Origin: Chlamydiota bacterium
Lineage (GTDB): Bacteria; Chlamydiota; Chlamydiia; Chlamydiales; SLFE01
Length of the DNA: 26,615 nucleotides
Direction of reading: 5' to 3'
Assembly (NCBI GenBank): GCA_011065065.1
Contig: JAAKFL010000006.1
Coordinates: 1-26,615 of the forward strand
The position numbers and the translations under genes were made by a program. Shown piece by piece: positions 8,358-15,803 of the stretch (the stretch's first letter is position 1; every line of letters starts with the position of its first letter). The notes under the pieces were generated by a model. It did not search any database. It was not told the DNA's origin and saw only the letters and a list, made by a program, of their open reading frames with translations.

Positions 8358-8424
8358 CTCATATCTATTTGTTGCTCTTAAATTCTTAATTACATTACCA
8401 TTCAAACGCTAAAAGGAGAAAAAT

Positions 8425-8965
8425 ATGTCAACTCCAGATCTCTATCCTCATCAACCTCCCCATAAGTACTCAGTTGATGGGACTTATATGATTACGGCCT
8501 CAACTTTATACAAACGACATTTTTTTTAACTCAGATGACAAACTAAACGCCTTACAAAACATTATCCTTCAAGAAGCTTTAAATTTCGGATGGGTGCTCA
8601 AAGCATGGGCTGTTTTCGCCAATCACTACCATTTTATTGCCCACTCCAATAATGCACAAAATTGTCTTCCCGATCTAATCAAAAAAATTCACCGAAGAAG
8701 TGCTATGGTGGTCAATGCCATCGATGGCGAATCTGATCGTCGAGTCTGGTATCAATACTGGGATTCACAAATTACCTACAGAAATTCCTACCTTGCCCGA
8801 TTGAACTACGTCATGCAAAATCCCGTCAAACACGGGCTTATCGACAAAGCTACAAAATACCCATCATGTTCAGCACATTGGTTTTTAAAAAATTCTGACC
8901 CCCATTTCCTGAGAATGGTCATCGGCTTCAAATTTGATTCCATCAAGGTTATGGATCCCTTCTAG
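8425..8965 (+). pseudogene. REP-associated tyrosine transposase (IS200-like), frame broken at a T run
   Basis: AAAGGAG at 8414-8417 region precedes an ATG at 8425 that reads MSTPDLYPHQPPHKYSVDGT and then hits TAA right after a run of eight T (8520-8527). Removing one T continues directly into an open frame to 8965 beginning NSDDKLNALQNII. That second frame holds the HUH metal-binding motif in FANHYHFIAHSN and the RAYT-typical YVMQNPVKHGLI, whose Tyr fits the catalytic nucleophile position. Total length would be about 180 residues, the usual size. RAYTs are single-strand transposases that act on flanking REP hairpins, and such repeats lie on both sides here. The T8 break may be a decayed gene, a sequencing error, or a slippage site that lets a full protein be made. 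Confidence 0.8.
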
Positions 8966-9088
8966 ATTTCTTGCGATATCAATGTATTAAACCCCAATGA
9001 CTTAGGAATATGAAATTTGCTGCGCAAAGGAAGAACCTACGTCTCTTAGGAAAAATGAAGAAATCGAAGAATCGATTTACTCCAAATT
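8959..9088. repeat. Palindromic REP-like repeat, right copy (5'-shortened)
   Basis: Direct repeat of the left copy: it shares GGAATATGAAATTTGCT, the GCGCAAA/TCGCAAA variant, and ATGAAGAAATCGAAGAATCG followed by ATTTACTCCAAAT. It lacks the left outer arm of the first copy and has an insert, CCTACGTCTCTTAGG. Past it, 9089-9202 is plain AT-rich sequence. Confidence 0.7.
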
Positions 9089-9202
9089 AAAACGCAGAAA
9101 TAGGTATTTTAATGTCCATTTATATAAAAAATAATAAAAAATCAAAATTATTTATAATTTTCATTACTTTATAAACTATTAATTTTTAATTCTTAATTAT
9201 TG

Positions 9203-9208
9203 TATAAT
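9203..9208 (+). promoter_or_regulatory. Possible -10 box for the chaperone-cargo pair
   Basis: A perfect TATAAT lies 30 bases before the ATG at 9238. The -35 position (TTAATT) is poor. The region is so AT-rich that chance is a real possibility. An AAAGAAAGG ribosome site follows at 9222-9230. Confidence 0.3.
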
Positions 9209-9237
9209 TAAACTATATCAGAAAGAAAGGATAGTTT

Positions 9238-9948
9238 ATGAACACTTCTCCCAATGAAGACCTCAAGAAAGCTGTTGATATCATTATGGAGGAGCGCGGT
9301 CCTCTTGAACCTAGCAAATTGATTCCCATGGAAGTACTTGAACTACAAGCGCGTTCTGAGATTCGTGAAATGCTGCGATTTAACGAGGAGGCCCAAAACA
9401 TCAAAAATGCCCTGCATGTCTTAGCTGTAGTTGGCCCTCAAATCCATGGTCAACAATATATGGAAAAAATGTTTGAAGAACTCCATGGAGTTGGGGAAAG
9501 GATGGAAGAATTTGCCGATCGTATCGCTAATGAACCAAACAAGATTATCGATATCATTGGGATTTCTTACGAATCGCTGGAATCAATTCTCATAATTGCG
9601 AAAGATCAATACGAAAACAATCAAATGAAAAGCGCTGAACACCTTTACTTTTTGCTCACAACTTTTTGTCCCTTCAATGCTGATTTCTGGTTTTGCTTAG
9701 GAAGCGCCCGTCAAAACCAAGAAAAATATATTGAAGCCACTCAAAATTATATCAAAGCTGCTGAAGTGGATACGAAAGATCCCCTTCCTTACTTGTACGC
9801 AGCAGAATGTTGCCTAAATGAAGGAGATCTGAAATCTGCAGAAATGTGGCAAGATGCAGGGCTCAACAGATTACATGAAATCGAAGACAATGAAGAAGTA
9901 GGAAAATTGTTTAGCGATTTCAATGATGTCATGAAAGCCACTGCTTAA
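9238..9948 (+). CDS. Type III secretion chaperone, LcrH/SycD-type (TPR), with N-terminal extension
   Basis: 236 residues. Class II T3SS chaperones bind translocator or effector proteins in the cytosol before secretion. Residues about 105-215 fit the family: an opening helix ISYESLESILIIAKDQYENN, then AEHLYFLLTTFCPFNADFWF, the hallmark LGSARQNQEKYIEATQNYIK (LGACRQ-type motif) and a last repeat with DPLPYLYAAECCLNEGDLKS. These are three tetratricopeptide repeats. SycD-type proteins are usually 150-180 residues; this one has about 100 extra helical residues at the front. An AAGG site lies seven bases before the ATG. The next gene begins 15 bases downstream and is probably its client, as chaperone genes commonly sit just before their substrates. 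Confidence 0.85.
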   Translation: MNTSPNEDLKKAVDIIMEERGPLEPSKLIPMEVLELQARSEIREMLRFNEEAQNIKNALHVLAVVGPQIHGQQYMEKMFEELHGVGERMEEFADRIANEPNKIIDIIGISYESLESILIIAKDQYENNQMKSAEHLYFLLTTFCPFNADFWFCLGSARQNQEKYIEATQNYIKAAEVDTKDPLPYLYAAECCLNEGDLKSAEMWQDAGLNRLHEIEDNEEVGKLFSDFNDVMKATA

Positions 9949-9963
9949 TTAGGAGTTTGTCCT

Positions 9964-10548
9964 ATGGAAATTCCACCATTTGAAAAAATCGGTAAGATTG
10001 TCAGTAACTTGACCTCAGCAATCACTGATAAGCTAAAGGGGTTAAAATCAGCTCGCAATCACAAGGTAACGAGAACCCCAGTCACCGAAGCAACTGACAA
10101 AACAAGAGACGCCCCTAAAAACAAGGGAGCTTTAGCGAAAGACGGAGCATTTCTAAAAAAAGCGGGAGGATTGATCGGAAAAGGAGCTTTGCAAGGAATC
10201 AAAATCACGGGTGAAATTGCTGAAACAGCATTTCCTGCTGACCCTTATGGTGAAAGTCATGCTAAGGAAACACCTGAAATGATAGTGGAGGATTTTGAGC
10301 TTGAGGAATTTAACATGCCTTTGGAACCGACCGCAGAAAAAAGAGACACAAACAAAGAGTTGATTGATACAGCATATAGGGGACTCACGAGAATAGTGGA
10401 AAAAGAAAAGGGATCCGAAGAATATAGATCAAAAATCAAAAGTGCTTTAGAGCAAATAAGTAAAACAAATAACGATAATGAAAAAATTTCTATCTTAAAA
10501 GAGAATTTCCCTAAATTATATGAAAAACTTAAAAACGACCTGAGTTAA
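9964..10548 (+). CDS. Candidate type III secreted protein (cargo of adjacent chaperone)
   Basis: 194 residues, no family recognised. The first 60 residues are rich in Ser, Thr, Asn and Lys (EIPPFEKIGKIVSNLTSAIT), a composition often seen in type III signals. A Lys/Gly/Ala stretch around residues 50-80 (FLKKAGGLIGKGALQGIKI) could be amphipathic. It is followed by an acidic segment (PEMIVEDFELEEFNMPLE) and a charged helical C-terminus. It has a TAGGAG ribosome site and follows the T3SS chaperone by 15 bases, in the same transcript. The assignment as cargo rests on that position and on composition only. The gene ends 34 bases from convergent metG, with no clear terminator between. Confidence 0.7.
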   Translation: MEIPPFEKIGKIVSNLTSAITDKLKGLKSARNHKVTRTPVTEATDKTRDAPKNKGALAKDGAFLKKAGGLIGKGALQGIKITGEIAETAFPADPYGESHAKETPEMIVEDFELEEFNMPLEPTAEKRDTNKELIDTAYRGLTRIVEKEKGSEEYRSKIKSALEQISKTNNDNEKISILKENFPKLYEKLKNDLS

Positions 10549-10582
10549 CCTAAGAGGCTGTTTACAAATTTGGAATCATCCT

Positions 10583-12622
10583 CTAACTCACCACACTTCC
10601 AGGCGGCAAGGCTTCTGCCGCTGGTAACTCCAACAAATCCCCTTGCGATCCAGCCAAAACCATTCCCTGACTTTCAATACCCATCAGTTTTGTCGGTTTT
10701 AAATTCGCCACAAATACGACTTTTTTGCCCACTAACTCCTCGGGCTTGTAAAACTGACTGATTCCGGAAACCACTGTCCGGATTTCATGTCCTATGTCGA
10801 CTTGGAGTTTCAGCAACTTTTTACTTTTGGGGACGGCTTCTGCCGCCACAACCTGACCCACGCGCAAGTCCAGTTTAGTAAACTCATCAAATGTAATCGA
10901 AGGCTTTAAAGGTTCCAATTTAATCTCTCCTGATTGTTTGACTTTTTTAGTCATTTTGGCAAGTTTTTCCAGCTCTTGCGCAATTTCGGTATCTTCAATT
11001 TTTCTAAACAAAATCTCAGGCTTCCCAAGAACCTGATTGTCTGGCAACTCCATGCTCTTCACATCATCCCATGACTGTTCAGACAATTTCGAAGATATTC
11101 CCAGCATCTGCCAAATTTTTTGCGCTGTTTCAGGGATGATCGGAGCAGACACAAGCGCCAATAACTTTAAACATTCAACACAGCAGCGTATTGTGGTGAA
11201 CATCTTATCCCGATTCTCTTTGGCTTGGACCCAAGGTCGCCTGGAATTAAAGTAGACATTTCCCTCTTGAGCGATCTCCATAATCAAGTGGCAGGCAGCA
11301 CGTAAGCGATATTGGGCATAACACTCATCCACCTGCTCGGTCAGCTCCTTCAGGCGCTCCAAAAAGGCCTGATCCTCACTTTCAAGCACTCCCAATGAAG
11401 GAATCTTTCCGTCACACTGCTTCGATGCAAACACCATCACCCTATTGACTAAGTTCCCATACTTCCCTAAAAGCTCTGCATTACAGCGGGACTGAAAATC
11501 CTTCCAGGTGAACTCTGAATCGGTCGTTTCAGGTGCATTCGCAGCAATGGCATAACGGATCTGATCCGCTGTGTATTTCGAGAAAAAATCCTCTAAATCA
11601 ATTGTCCACCCTTCTGACTTACTGAATTTATGCCCTTCGAGATTATAAAACTCATTCGCAGGGACATCATCGACCAGCTTATAGGGCTGGTTCTGACCCA
11701 TGATCATTGCAGGAAAAATCGCCGCATGAAACGGAATGTTGTCCTTCCCCAAAAAATGAATCAGTTTTGTGTCGGCATCACACCAGTAATCTTTCCATTT
11801 GTCTGGTTTACCTATGTCTTGTGCCCATTCCATACTTGATGAAATATACCCAATGGGAGCATCAAACCAAACGTACAGCACCTTTCCATCCGTATCCGGT
11901 AACGGAACTGGGATTCCCCAGGTCATGTCGCGCGTGATGGCTCGTGGATGAAGGTTCTTGATATACCCCCTGATAAAATTGATGACATTAGGTTTCCAAT
12001 TTTTCGTCTCAATCCACTCAAGAAGAGGCTCTCGAAACTTTTCCAGAAGTAAAAACCAATGCTTGGTCTTTTTAAGACTCAACGATGAACCGGTCAGTTT
12101 AGAACGGGGATTCTTTAACTGAATGGCGTCATAGCTCGCCCCACATTTTGGACATTCATCGCCACGAGCAGGGTCATAGCCACATGAAGGGCACTCCCCG
12201 ACAACATATCGATCTGCAAGAAACCGGCCGTCCTCTTCTGAATAAAGTTGGTCGGTGACCTTTTCTTCAATGTAACCATTTTCTAAAAGTTCTCTAAAAA
12301 ACTGCTGAACCGGTCCAGCGTGTCCCTTCCAAGTTGTGCGCGAGTAGTGATCAAAGGAAAAATTCAGCTGACGAAAAAAATCAGAGTTAATCTTGTGATA
12401 GAGGTCGACTTGTTCTTTCGGAGTCCTCCCTTCCATTTCAGCGCTGAGTGTGATGGCGATTCCATATTCATCAGAACCACAAATATAAAGGACATCACGA
12501 CCTTTAAATCGCTGGTAGCGAGCATGGCAATCACCTGGAAGATAAGCGCCTGCAATATGTCCAAAATGAAGAGGTCCGTTGGCGTAAGGCAAAGCGGATG
12601 TGATCAAAATTTTCTGTTTCAT
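10583..12622 (-). CDS. metG: Methionyl-tRNA synthetase with C-terminal tRNA-binding domain
   Basis: 679 residues from the ATG at 12622. Charges tRNA-Met in the cytosol. The class I signature appears as HFGH (residues 19-22) after ITSALPYANGPLHFG. A four-cysteine zinc element, CPSCG...CPKCG, lies at about 144-165. The KMSKS loop reads KFSKS near 332. The last ~105 residues form an EMAPII/Trbp-type OB domain (LDLRVGQVV, then VVSGISQFY, and LMGIESQGMVLAG), which aids dimerisation and tRNA binding. A TTG 18 bases upstream is in frame, but AAAGG lies just before ATG 12622, so I use the ATG. It is the last gene of the core operon, as in Chlamydia trachomatis. Confidence 0.95.
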   Translation of the reverse strand: MKQKILITSALPYANGPLHFGHIAGAYLPGDCHARYQRFKGRDVLYICGSDEYGIAITLSAEMEGRTPKEQVDLYHKINSDFFRQLNFSFDHYSRTTWKGHAGPVQQFFRELLENGYIEEKVTDQLYSEEDGRFLADRYVVGECPSCGYDPARGDECPKCGASYDAIQLKNPRSKLTGSSLSLKKTKHWFLLLEKFREPLLEWIETKNWKPNVINFIRGYIKNLHPRAITRDMTWGIPVPLPDTDGKVLYVWFDAPIGYISSSMEWAQDIGKPDKWKDYWCDADTKLIHFLGKDNIPFHAAIFPAMIMGQNQPYKLVDDVPANEFYNLEGHKFSKSEGWTIDLEDFFSKYTADQIRYAIAANAPETTDSEFTWKDFQSRCNAELLGKYGNLVNRVMVFASKQCDGKIPSLGVLESEDQAFLERLKELTEQVDECYAQYRLRAACHLIMEIAQEGNVYFNSRRPWVQAKENRDKMFTTIRCCVECLKLLALVSAPIIPETAQKIWQMLGISSKLSEQSWDDVKSMELPDNQVLGKPEILFRKIEDTEIAQELEKLAKMTKKVKQSGEIKLEPLKPSITFDEFTKLDLRVGQVVAAEAVPKSKKLLKLQVDIGHEIRTVVSGISQFYKPEELVGKKVVFVANLKPTKLMGIESQGMVLAGSQGDLLELPAAEALPPGSVVS

Positions 12623-12643
12623 TTGGTTCCTTTTACCCAAGGG

Positions 12644-13231
12644 TTATATATGGATAATTGGTCGTTTCACAACAAGCACTTCAACTTCAGTTTCTGGGAT
12701 CACCTTCCAACCCATCACAACATCATTTTCTAAATTCACGTAAAGTGGGCCAGGTTTTATCAAATTGTATTCAGCTTCGTACTCTTGGGGAAGGGGATTC
12801 TCTGATGAAGACTCGGTTTGAAATCCCTCAAGAGTTCCATGTTTATCTAACAGATCGAGCTGACGGTCATCGGGAAGGCTCCCCCACGAAACCCAAGTTC
12901 CGGCCATACGCTTTTGCAAAAATGTCCAGTCCACATAGATTTTTCCCCTCCAATTCACAACATTGGGGAAAATTCTTCCTGTTTCTCGACAAAGCGCAGC
13001 GCGGTTGAGGTCAAACTCCCGATTATCCAGATCCTCCATCTGCTTCAAGTACTTTTTCACGATAAAAAACGTTGTATAACGGAGAGTATTCGCGTGTCGC
13101 AAAGGCATCTGAGAATAGGGGCTCAAAGGGTATTTTGTCTTTACGGTTAGCTTCAAACCCAACCATGCAATGAGCACCATAAATAAAATGATGCCGATCA
13201 ATAAGACATATGCTGAAAAAAGAGACTCCAT
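12644..13231 (-). CDS. Membrane-anchored protein of unknown function
   Basis: 195 residues, not recognised. A single N-terminal membrane anchor spans about residues 7-28 (YVLLIGIILFMVLIAWLGL), with a soluble basic and aromatic-rich remainder. Notable phrases are RHANTLRYTTFFIVKKY, WRGKIYVDWTFLQKRM and GPLYVNLENDVVMGWKVIPE. There are few cysteines and no enzyme motif. It begins seven bases after the omega-like gene and ends 21 bases before metG, so it belongs to this operon. Chlamydia trachomatis, as I recall its map, has no gene between CT031 and metG, so this is an insertion relative to that order. The anchor with a C-terminal soluble domain suggests the inner membrane; which side is unclear. 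Confidence 0.8.
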   Translation of the reverse strand: MESLFSAYVLLIGIILFMVLIAWLGLKLTVKTKYPLSPYSQMPLRHANTLRYTTFFIVKKYLKQMEDLDNREFDLNRAALCRETGRIFPNVVNWRGKIYVDWTFLQKRMAGTWVSWGSLPDDRQLDLLDKHGTLEGFQTESSSENPLPQEYEAEYNLIKPGPLYVNLENDVVMGWKVIPETEVEVLVVKRPIIHI

Positions 13232-13238
13232 AACCCCT

Positions 13239-13511
13239 CTATGAATTTTCTGGTGAGGCCTCTTCCTTATTCATGTCTTCGTTGTTAATCACATCTACCT
13301 GATCAAGCTCTAATTCCTCAGGCTGATCCTTCCCTGCAATAAACTCAGCCACAATATTGACAGCCACATTGTCAGAATCGACATCCACACGAGATTGCCG
13401 CCCTGATTTAATCATGTCACGAGCTTGATTGATCAGATAATTGACCAACTCAAACTGACTTTTAAACTTCTTCTTAATTTTTTCGTTAGTGAGTGACGTA
13501 TCAAACTCCAT
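13239..13511 (-). CDS. rpoZ: RNA polymerase omega-subunit-like protein (CT031 position)
   Basis: 90 residues. The first ~60 fit the omega fold: KFKSQFELVNYLINQARDMI lines up with the GNRF-LVL-AARRARQ motif of RpoZ, followed by a short loop and DSDNVAVNIVAEFIAGK, matching the -K-TVIALREIEEG- helix. The tail is very acidic. Omega binds the beta' C-terminus and helps RNA polymerase assembly. Position supports it: gmk is directly upstream with an 11-base overlap, and gmk-rpoZ is a conserved pair in many bacteria. In Chlamydia the gene here (CT031) was long called hypothetical. The usual N-terminal start (MARVT) is replaced, so I rate this probable rather than certain. Confidence 0.65.
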   Translation of the reverse strand: MEFDTSLTNEKIKKKFKSQFELVNYLINQARDMIKSGRQSRVDVDSDNVAVNIVAEFIAGKDQPEELELDQVDVINNEDMNKEEASPENS

Positions 13512-14088
13512 AAATATTCTCCTCTGAATGATCTTCTGTCATGACGATTTTGCGTAAATCTGTGTACGCCTTTTCTAATTCATCATTGACGATATGATAT
13601 TGATAATTTTTTCCTGCCTCAATCTCTTTAGCTGACCACGAAAGCCTCTCTTTAATCACTTCTAGCCTCTCTGTCTGCCGGTGCTCCAAGCGATGCCTCA
13701 ATTCTTCTAGGCTCGGAGGAAACACAAAAATAAAGACCGCGGGGATCAATTTCTTGATCTGCTTGGCTCCTTGAGTATCGATCACTAAAAATACATGTTT
13801 TCCCTCTCTCAAGCGCTTCTCGACCCATTCTTTGTTGGTCCCATAATAGTCTTCGTAAACCTGAGCATGCTCCAAGAATTCCCCTTGGCTCAACTTTCTC
13901 TCAAACTCCTCCTTCGACACAAAGTGGTAATCGACTCCGTCCACCTCATTTGGTCGTCTCTTCCTGGAAGTATACGAAATGCTCTGCACTACATTGGAAA
14001 ATTCCTCTGTAAGCCGCTTCACCAATGTCGTTTTACCGGTCCCTGCTGGTGCGCTTAGGACAAATACTTTTCCTTGTTTCTCAGGCAT
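13501..14088 (-). CDS. gmk: Guanylate kinase
   Basis: 195 residues, normal length. Phosphorylates GMP to GDP with ATP, needed for guanine nucleotide supply. The P-loop is at residues 12-20 and reads SAPAGTGKTT instead of the common SGPSGAGKST. The GMP-binding region contains SISYTSRKRRPNEVDGVDYH and EFLEHAQVYEDYYGT. The Walker B-like segment is VFLVIDTQGAKQI, and the lid contains RLEHRQTERLEVIKERL. It overlaps yicC by one base (TAATG) and the omega-like gene by 11, so all three are coupled. Gene order is chlamydial. Confidence 0.95.
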   Translation of the reverse strand: MPEKQGKVFVLSAPAGTGKTTLVKRLTEEFSNVVQSISYTSRKRRPNEVDGVDYHFVSKEEFERKLSQGEFLEHAQVYEDYYGTNKEWVEKRLREGKHVFLVIDTQGAKQIKKLIPAVFIFVFPPSLEELRHRLEHRQTERLEVIKERLSWSAKEIEAGKNYQYHIVNDELEKAYTDLRKIVMTEDHSEENIYGV

Positions 14089-14972
14089 TATTCTATATTC
14101 TGAACTTGCTCCCTGATCCGTTCAATTTCCGCTTTCATCTCAATCGTCAAATACTTCACACTCACTTCCGGTGACTTCGAAGCCACAGTATTGATTTCAC
14201 GGAAAAGCTCCTGAACAATAAATTCCAGCTTCTTCCCAACAGCCCCTTCCTCATCCATCGTCTTCAGAAAATGTTCCAAATGGGACTTAAACCGTGTGAT
14301 CTCCTCCTGCACATCCACCTTCTCAGCATAAAAAGCAACCTCCCTTAAAAGAGACTCCTCATTCTCGGCTACCGGCAATACAGACTCTATTACTTCTTTC
14401 AACTTTTCCCGACGCTTGTCAACTGTCCCTTCGACTTCCTTCTCAATCTCAAGAATACCCTTCTCTAACAGATGAATTCGCGACTCAATGTCTTTCGCGA
14501 GATTATCTCCCTCAAATGTCCGCATGAGATCCAACTGTTCCAAAGCACTATCAACAGCTTCATTCAATGCTATTAAGTACTCGTTTTCATCCCCTTCCTC
14601 TTCAACCATCAACAACAGCTCTTTATTAAAACCGACGAGCTTAGAAGAAAAATTGGGATCGTCCAGCTGCAATTCTTCGACAAGAGTATCTCCCGCCTCC
14701 TTAATCTGACGCGCCAATTCAATATTCGGACGAACCAACACATGTCCCGCTTCTTCATGATCTAATGATATATTGATCACAATATGCCCACGATTAATGC
14801 GAGCTGCCACCCGCCGTTGAACTTGAACCTCAAAAGGTCTTAATTTAGATGGACATAAAACCTTGACATCAAGATGTTTACGATTAACAGATTGCGCTTC
14901 AACATGAAATGTTCCAATGGATGAAGACTGACTGGCCCGGCCGAAAGCCGTCATGCTTTTTAATTTTGCCAT
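14088..14972 (-). CDS. yicC: YicC/YloC-family endoribonuclease
   Basis: 294 residues, normal length. It opens with KSMTAFGRASQ, the standard YicC start (MTGFGR-type). The N-terminal domain has EAQSVNRKHLDVKVLCPSKL with the family's SVN-R-LD- pattern and RVAARINRGHIVI. The C-terminal domain carries DVQEEITRFKSHLEHFLKTM and GKKLEFIVQELFREINTVAS, the family hallmark (KLDF-LQE-NREINT). E. coli YicC is reported to be a magnesium-dependent endoribonuclease that affects small RNAs. It begins 17 bases after rnhB and overlaps gmk by one base. In many bacteria yicC neighbours gmk; Chlamydia lacks it here. Confidence 0.93.
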   Translation of the reverse strand: MAKLKSMTAFGRASQSSSIGTFHVEAQSVNRKHLDVKVLCPSKLRPFEVQVQRRVAARINRGHIVINISLDHEEAGHVLVRPNIELARQIKEAGDTLVEELQLDDPNFSSKLVGFNKELLLMVEEEGDENEYLIALNEAVDSALEQLDLMRTFEGDNLAKDIESRIHLLEKGILEIEKEVEGTVDKRREKLKEVIESVLPVAENEESLLREVAFYAEKVDVQEEITRFKSHLEHFLKTMDEEGAVGKKLEFIVQELFREINTVASKSPEVSVKYLTIEMKAEIERIREQVQNIE

Positions 14973-14989
14973 TTTTTCAACCTACCAAC

Positions 14990-15613
14990 TCAATTGTGAT
15001 GTGTCAAGAGTGCACTCTTGACTGGTTCAAATGTCTCCCGATGTATCGGGCAGGGACCGCATGCTGTAAGGGCTTCCATATGCTTGCGTGTGCCATATCC
15101 TTTGTGGGTATCAAATCCGTATTCTGGCCACTCTTTGTGATAGTCATCCATGATCTGATCTCGAGTCTCTTTCGCAATGATCGACGCTGCCGCAATTAAA
15201 AGTGACAAACAATCCCCTTTGATGATTTTTTCTGATGGTATGGGCGAATTCGGGAGCTTAAGTCCATCCACCAATAGGTAATCAGGCATCATCGGCATCT
15301 TCTCCACCGCCTGCATCATAGCCAAAATTGTGGCCTGGAGAATATTCACCTTATCAATCATCCTGGCATCCACAATACCAACGCCGTACTTCACATCCGG
15401 ATGCTCGACCAATGCTGTGAACACCACTTTTCGTCTTGCAGGAGTCAGCTTTTTACTATCATCGATCCCTGAAATATGCACATCTTTCCCAAGATGGCAA
15501 GCGGCAGCAACCACTGGACCTGCAAGAGGTCCCCGTCCTGCCTCATCAATTCCCACGATTGCGGAATACCCACGTGCACGGGCCCTCCGCTCGTAAAAAA
15601 GCTTTTCCTCCAA
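14990..15613 (-). CDS. rnhB: Ribonuclease HII
   Basis: 207 residues from a TTG start. Cuts RNA in RNA-DNA hybrids and removes misincorporated ribonucleotides. The catalytic signature GIDEAGRGPLAGPVV is at about residues 22-36, the second acidic motif is in YLLVDGLKLP, and the C-terminal part has KGDCLSLLIAAASIIAKE and the GYGTRKHMEAL and GPCPIHR motifs. There is no ATG upstream in frame; TTG at 15613, or GTG and TTG 12-15 bases further up, are the candidates, and none has a strong ribosome site, so the start is uncertain. A long imperfect hairpin separates it from rplS. Confidence 0.9.
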   Translation of the reverse strand: MEEKLFYERRARARGYSAIVGIDEAGRGPLAGPVVAAACHLGKDVHISGIDDSKKLTPARRKVVFTALVEHPDVKYGVGIVDARMIDKVNILQATILAMMQAVEKMPMMPDYLLVDGLKLPNSPIPSEKIIKGDCLSLLIAAASIIAKETRDQIMDDYHKEWPEYGFDTHKGYGTRKHMEALTACGPCPIHRETFEPVKSALLTHHN

Positions 15614-15638
15614 AAACCTGTCCCCACCAATTGTGAAT

Positions 15639-15803
15639 TAGCCCAAGTTTACCTCTTGTAGTGCAGAATTTTCAAAGTATTGTTTGTCCTAAGGGATTTA
15701 CGATTTTTGAGATAGGGTTTTTTAACCCAGCTCAAAAATTGTAAATCACTTAGGGCTAACAAGACGAAGAAAATTCTACACTACAAGAGGTAAACTTGGG
15801 TTA
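15639..15803. repeat. ~80-bp imperfect inverted repeat between rplS and rnhB
   Basis: Arms 15639-15719 and 15724-15803 are reverse complements at roughly 85 percent identity around a four-base T loop. The outer 34 bases of each arm match almost perfectly (CCAAGTTTACCTCTTGTAG and GAATTTTC shared). The rplS stop codon lies within the outermost bases of one arm. The whole inter-gene gap is this one structure, which on the transcript would fold into a very long hairpin between rplS and rnhB. Confidence 0.85.

Larger units (their letters stand above)
8208..9088. mobile_element. RAYT transposase unit bounded by inverted repeat ends
   Basis: The outer ends are inverted copies: the sequence reading inward from 8208 (AATTTGGAGTAAATC, then ATTTCTTCATTTTTCCTAA) recurs in reverse complement ending at 9088, with about three mismatches in 43 bases. 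Between them lie two related palindromic repeats and a broken IS200-like/REP-associated tyrosine transposase gene. The arrangement matches a RAYT gene flanked by its own REP sequences. Target-site duplications are not evident. Confidence 0.65.

Noticed and set aside
12320..12733. 137-residue plus-strand open frame
   Set aside because: Antisense to the start of metG, which has clear motifs.
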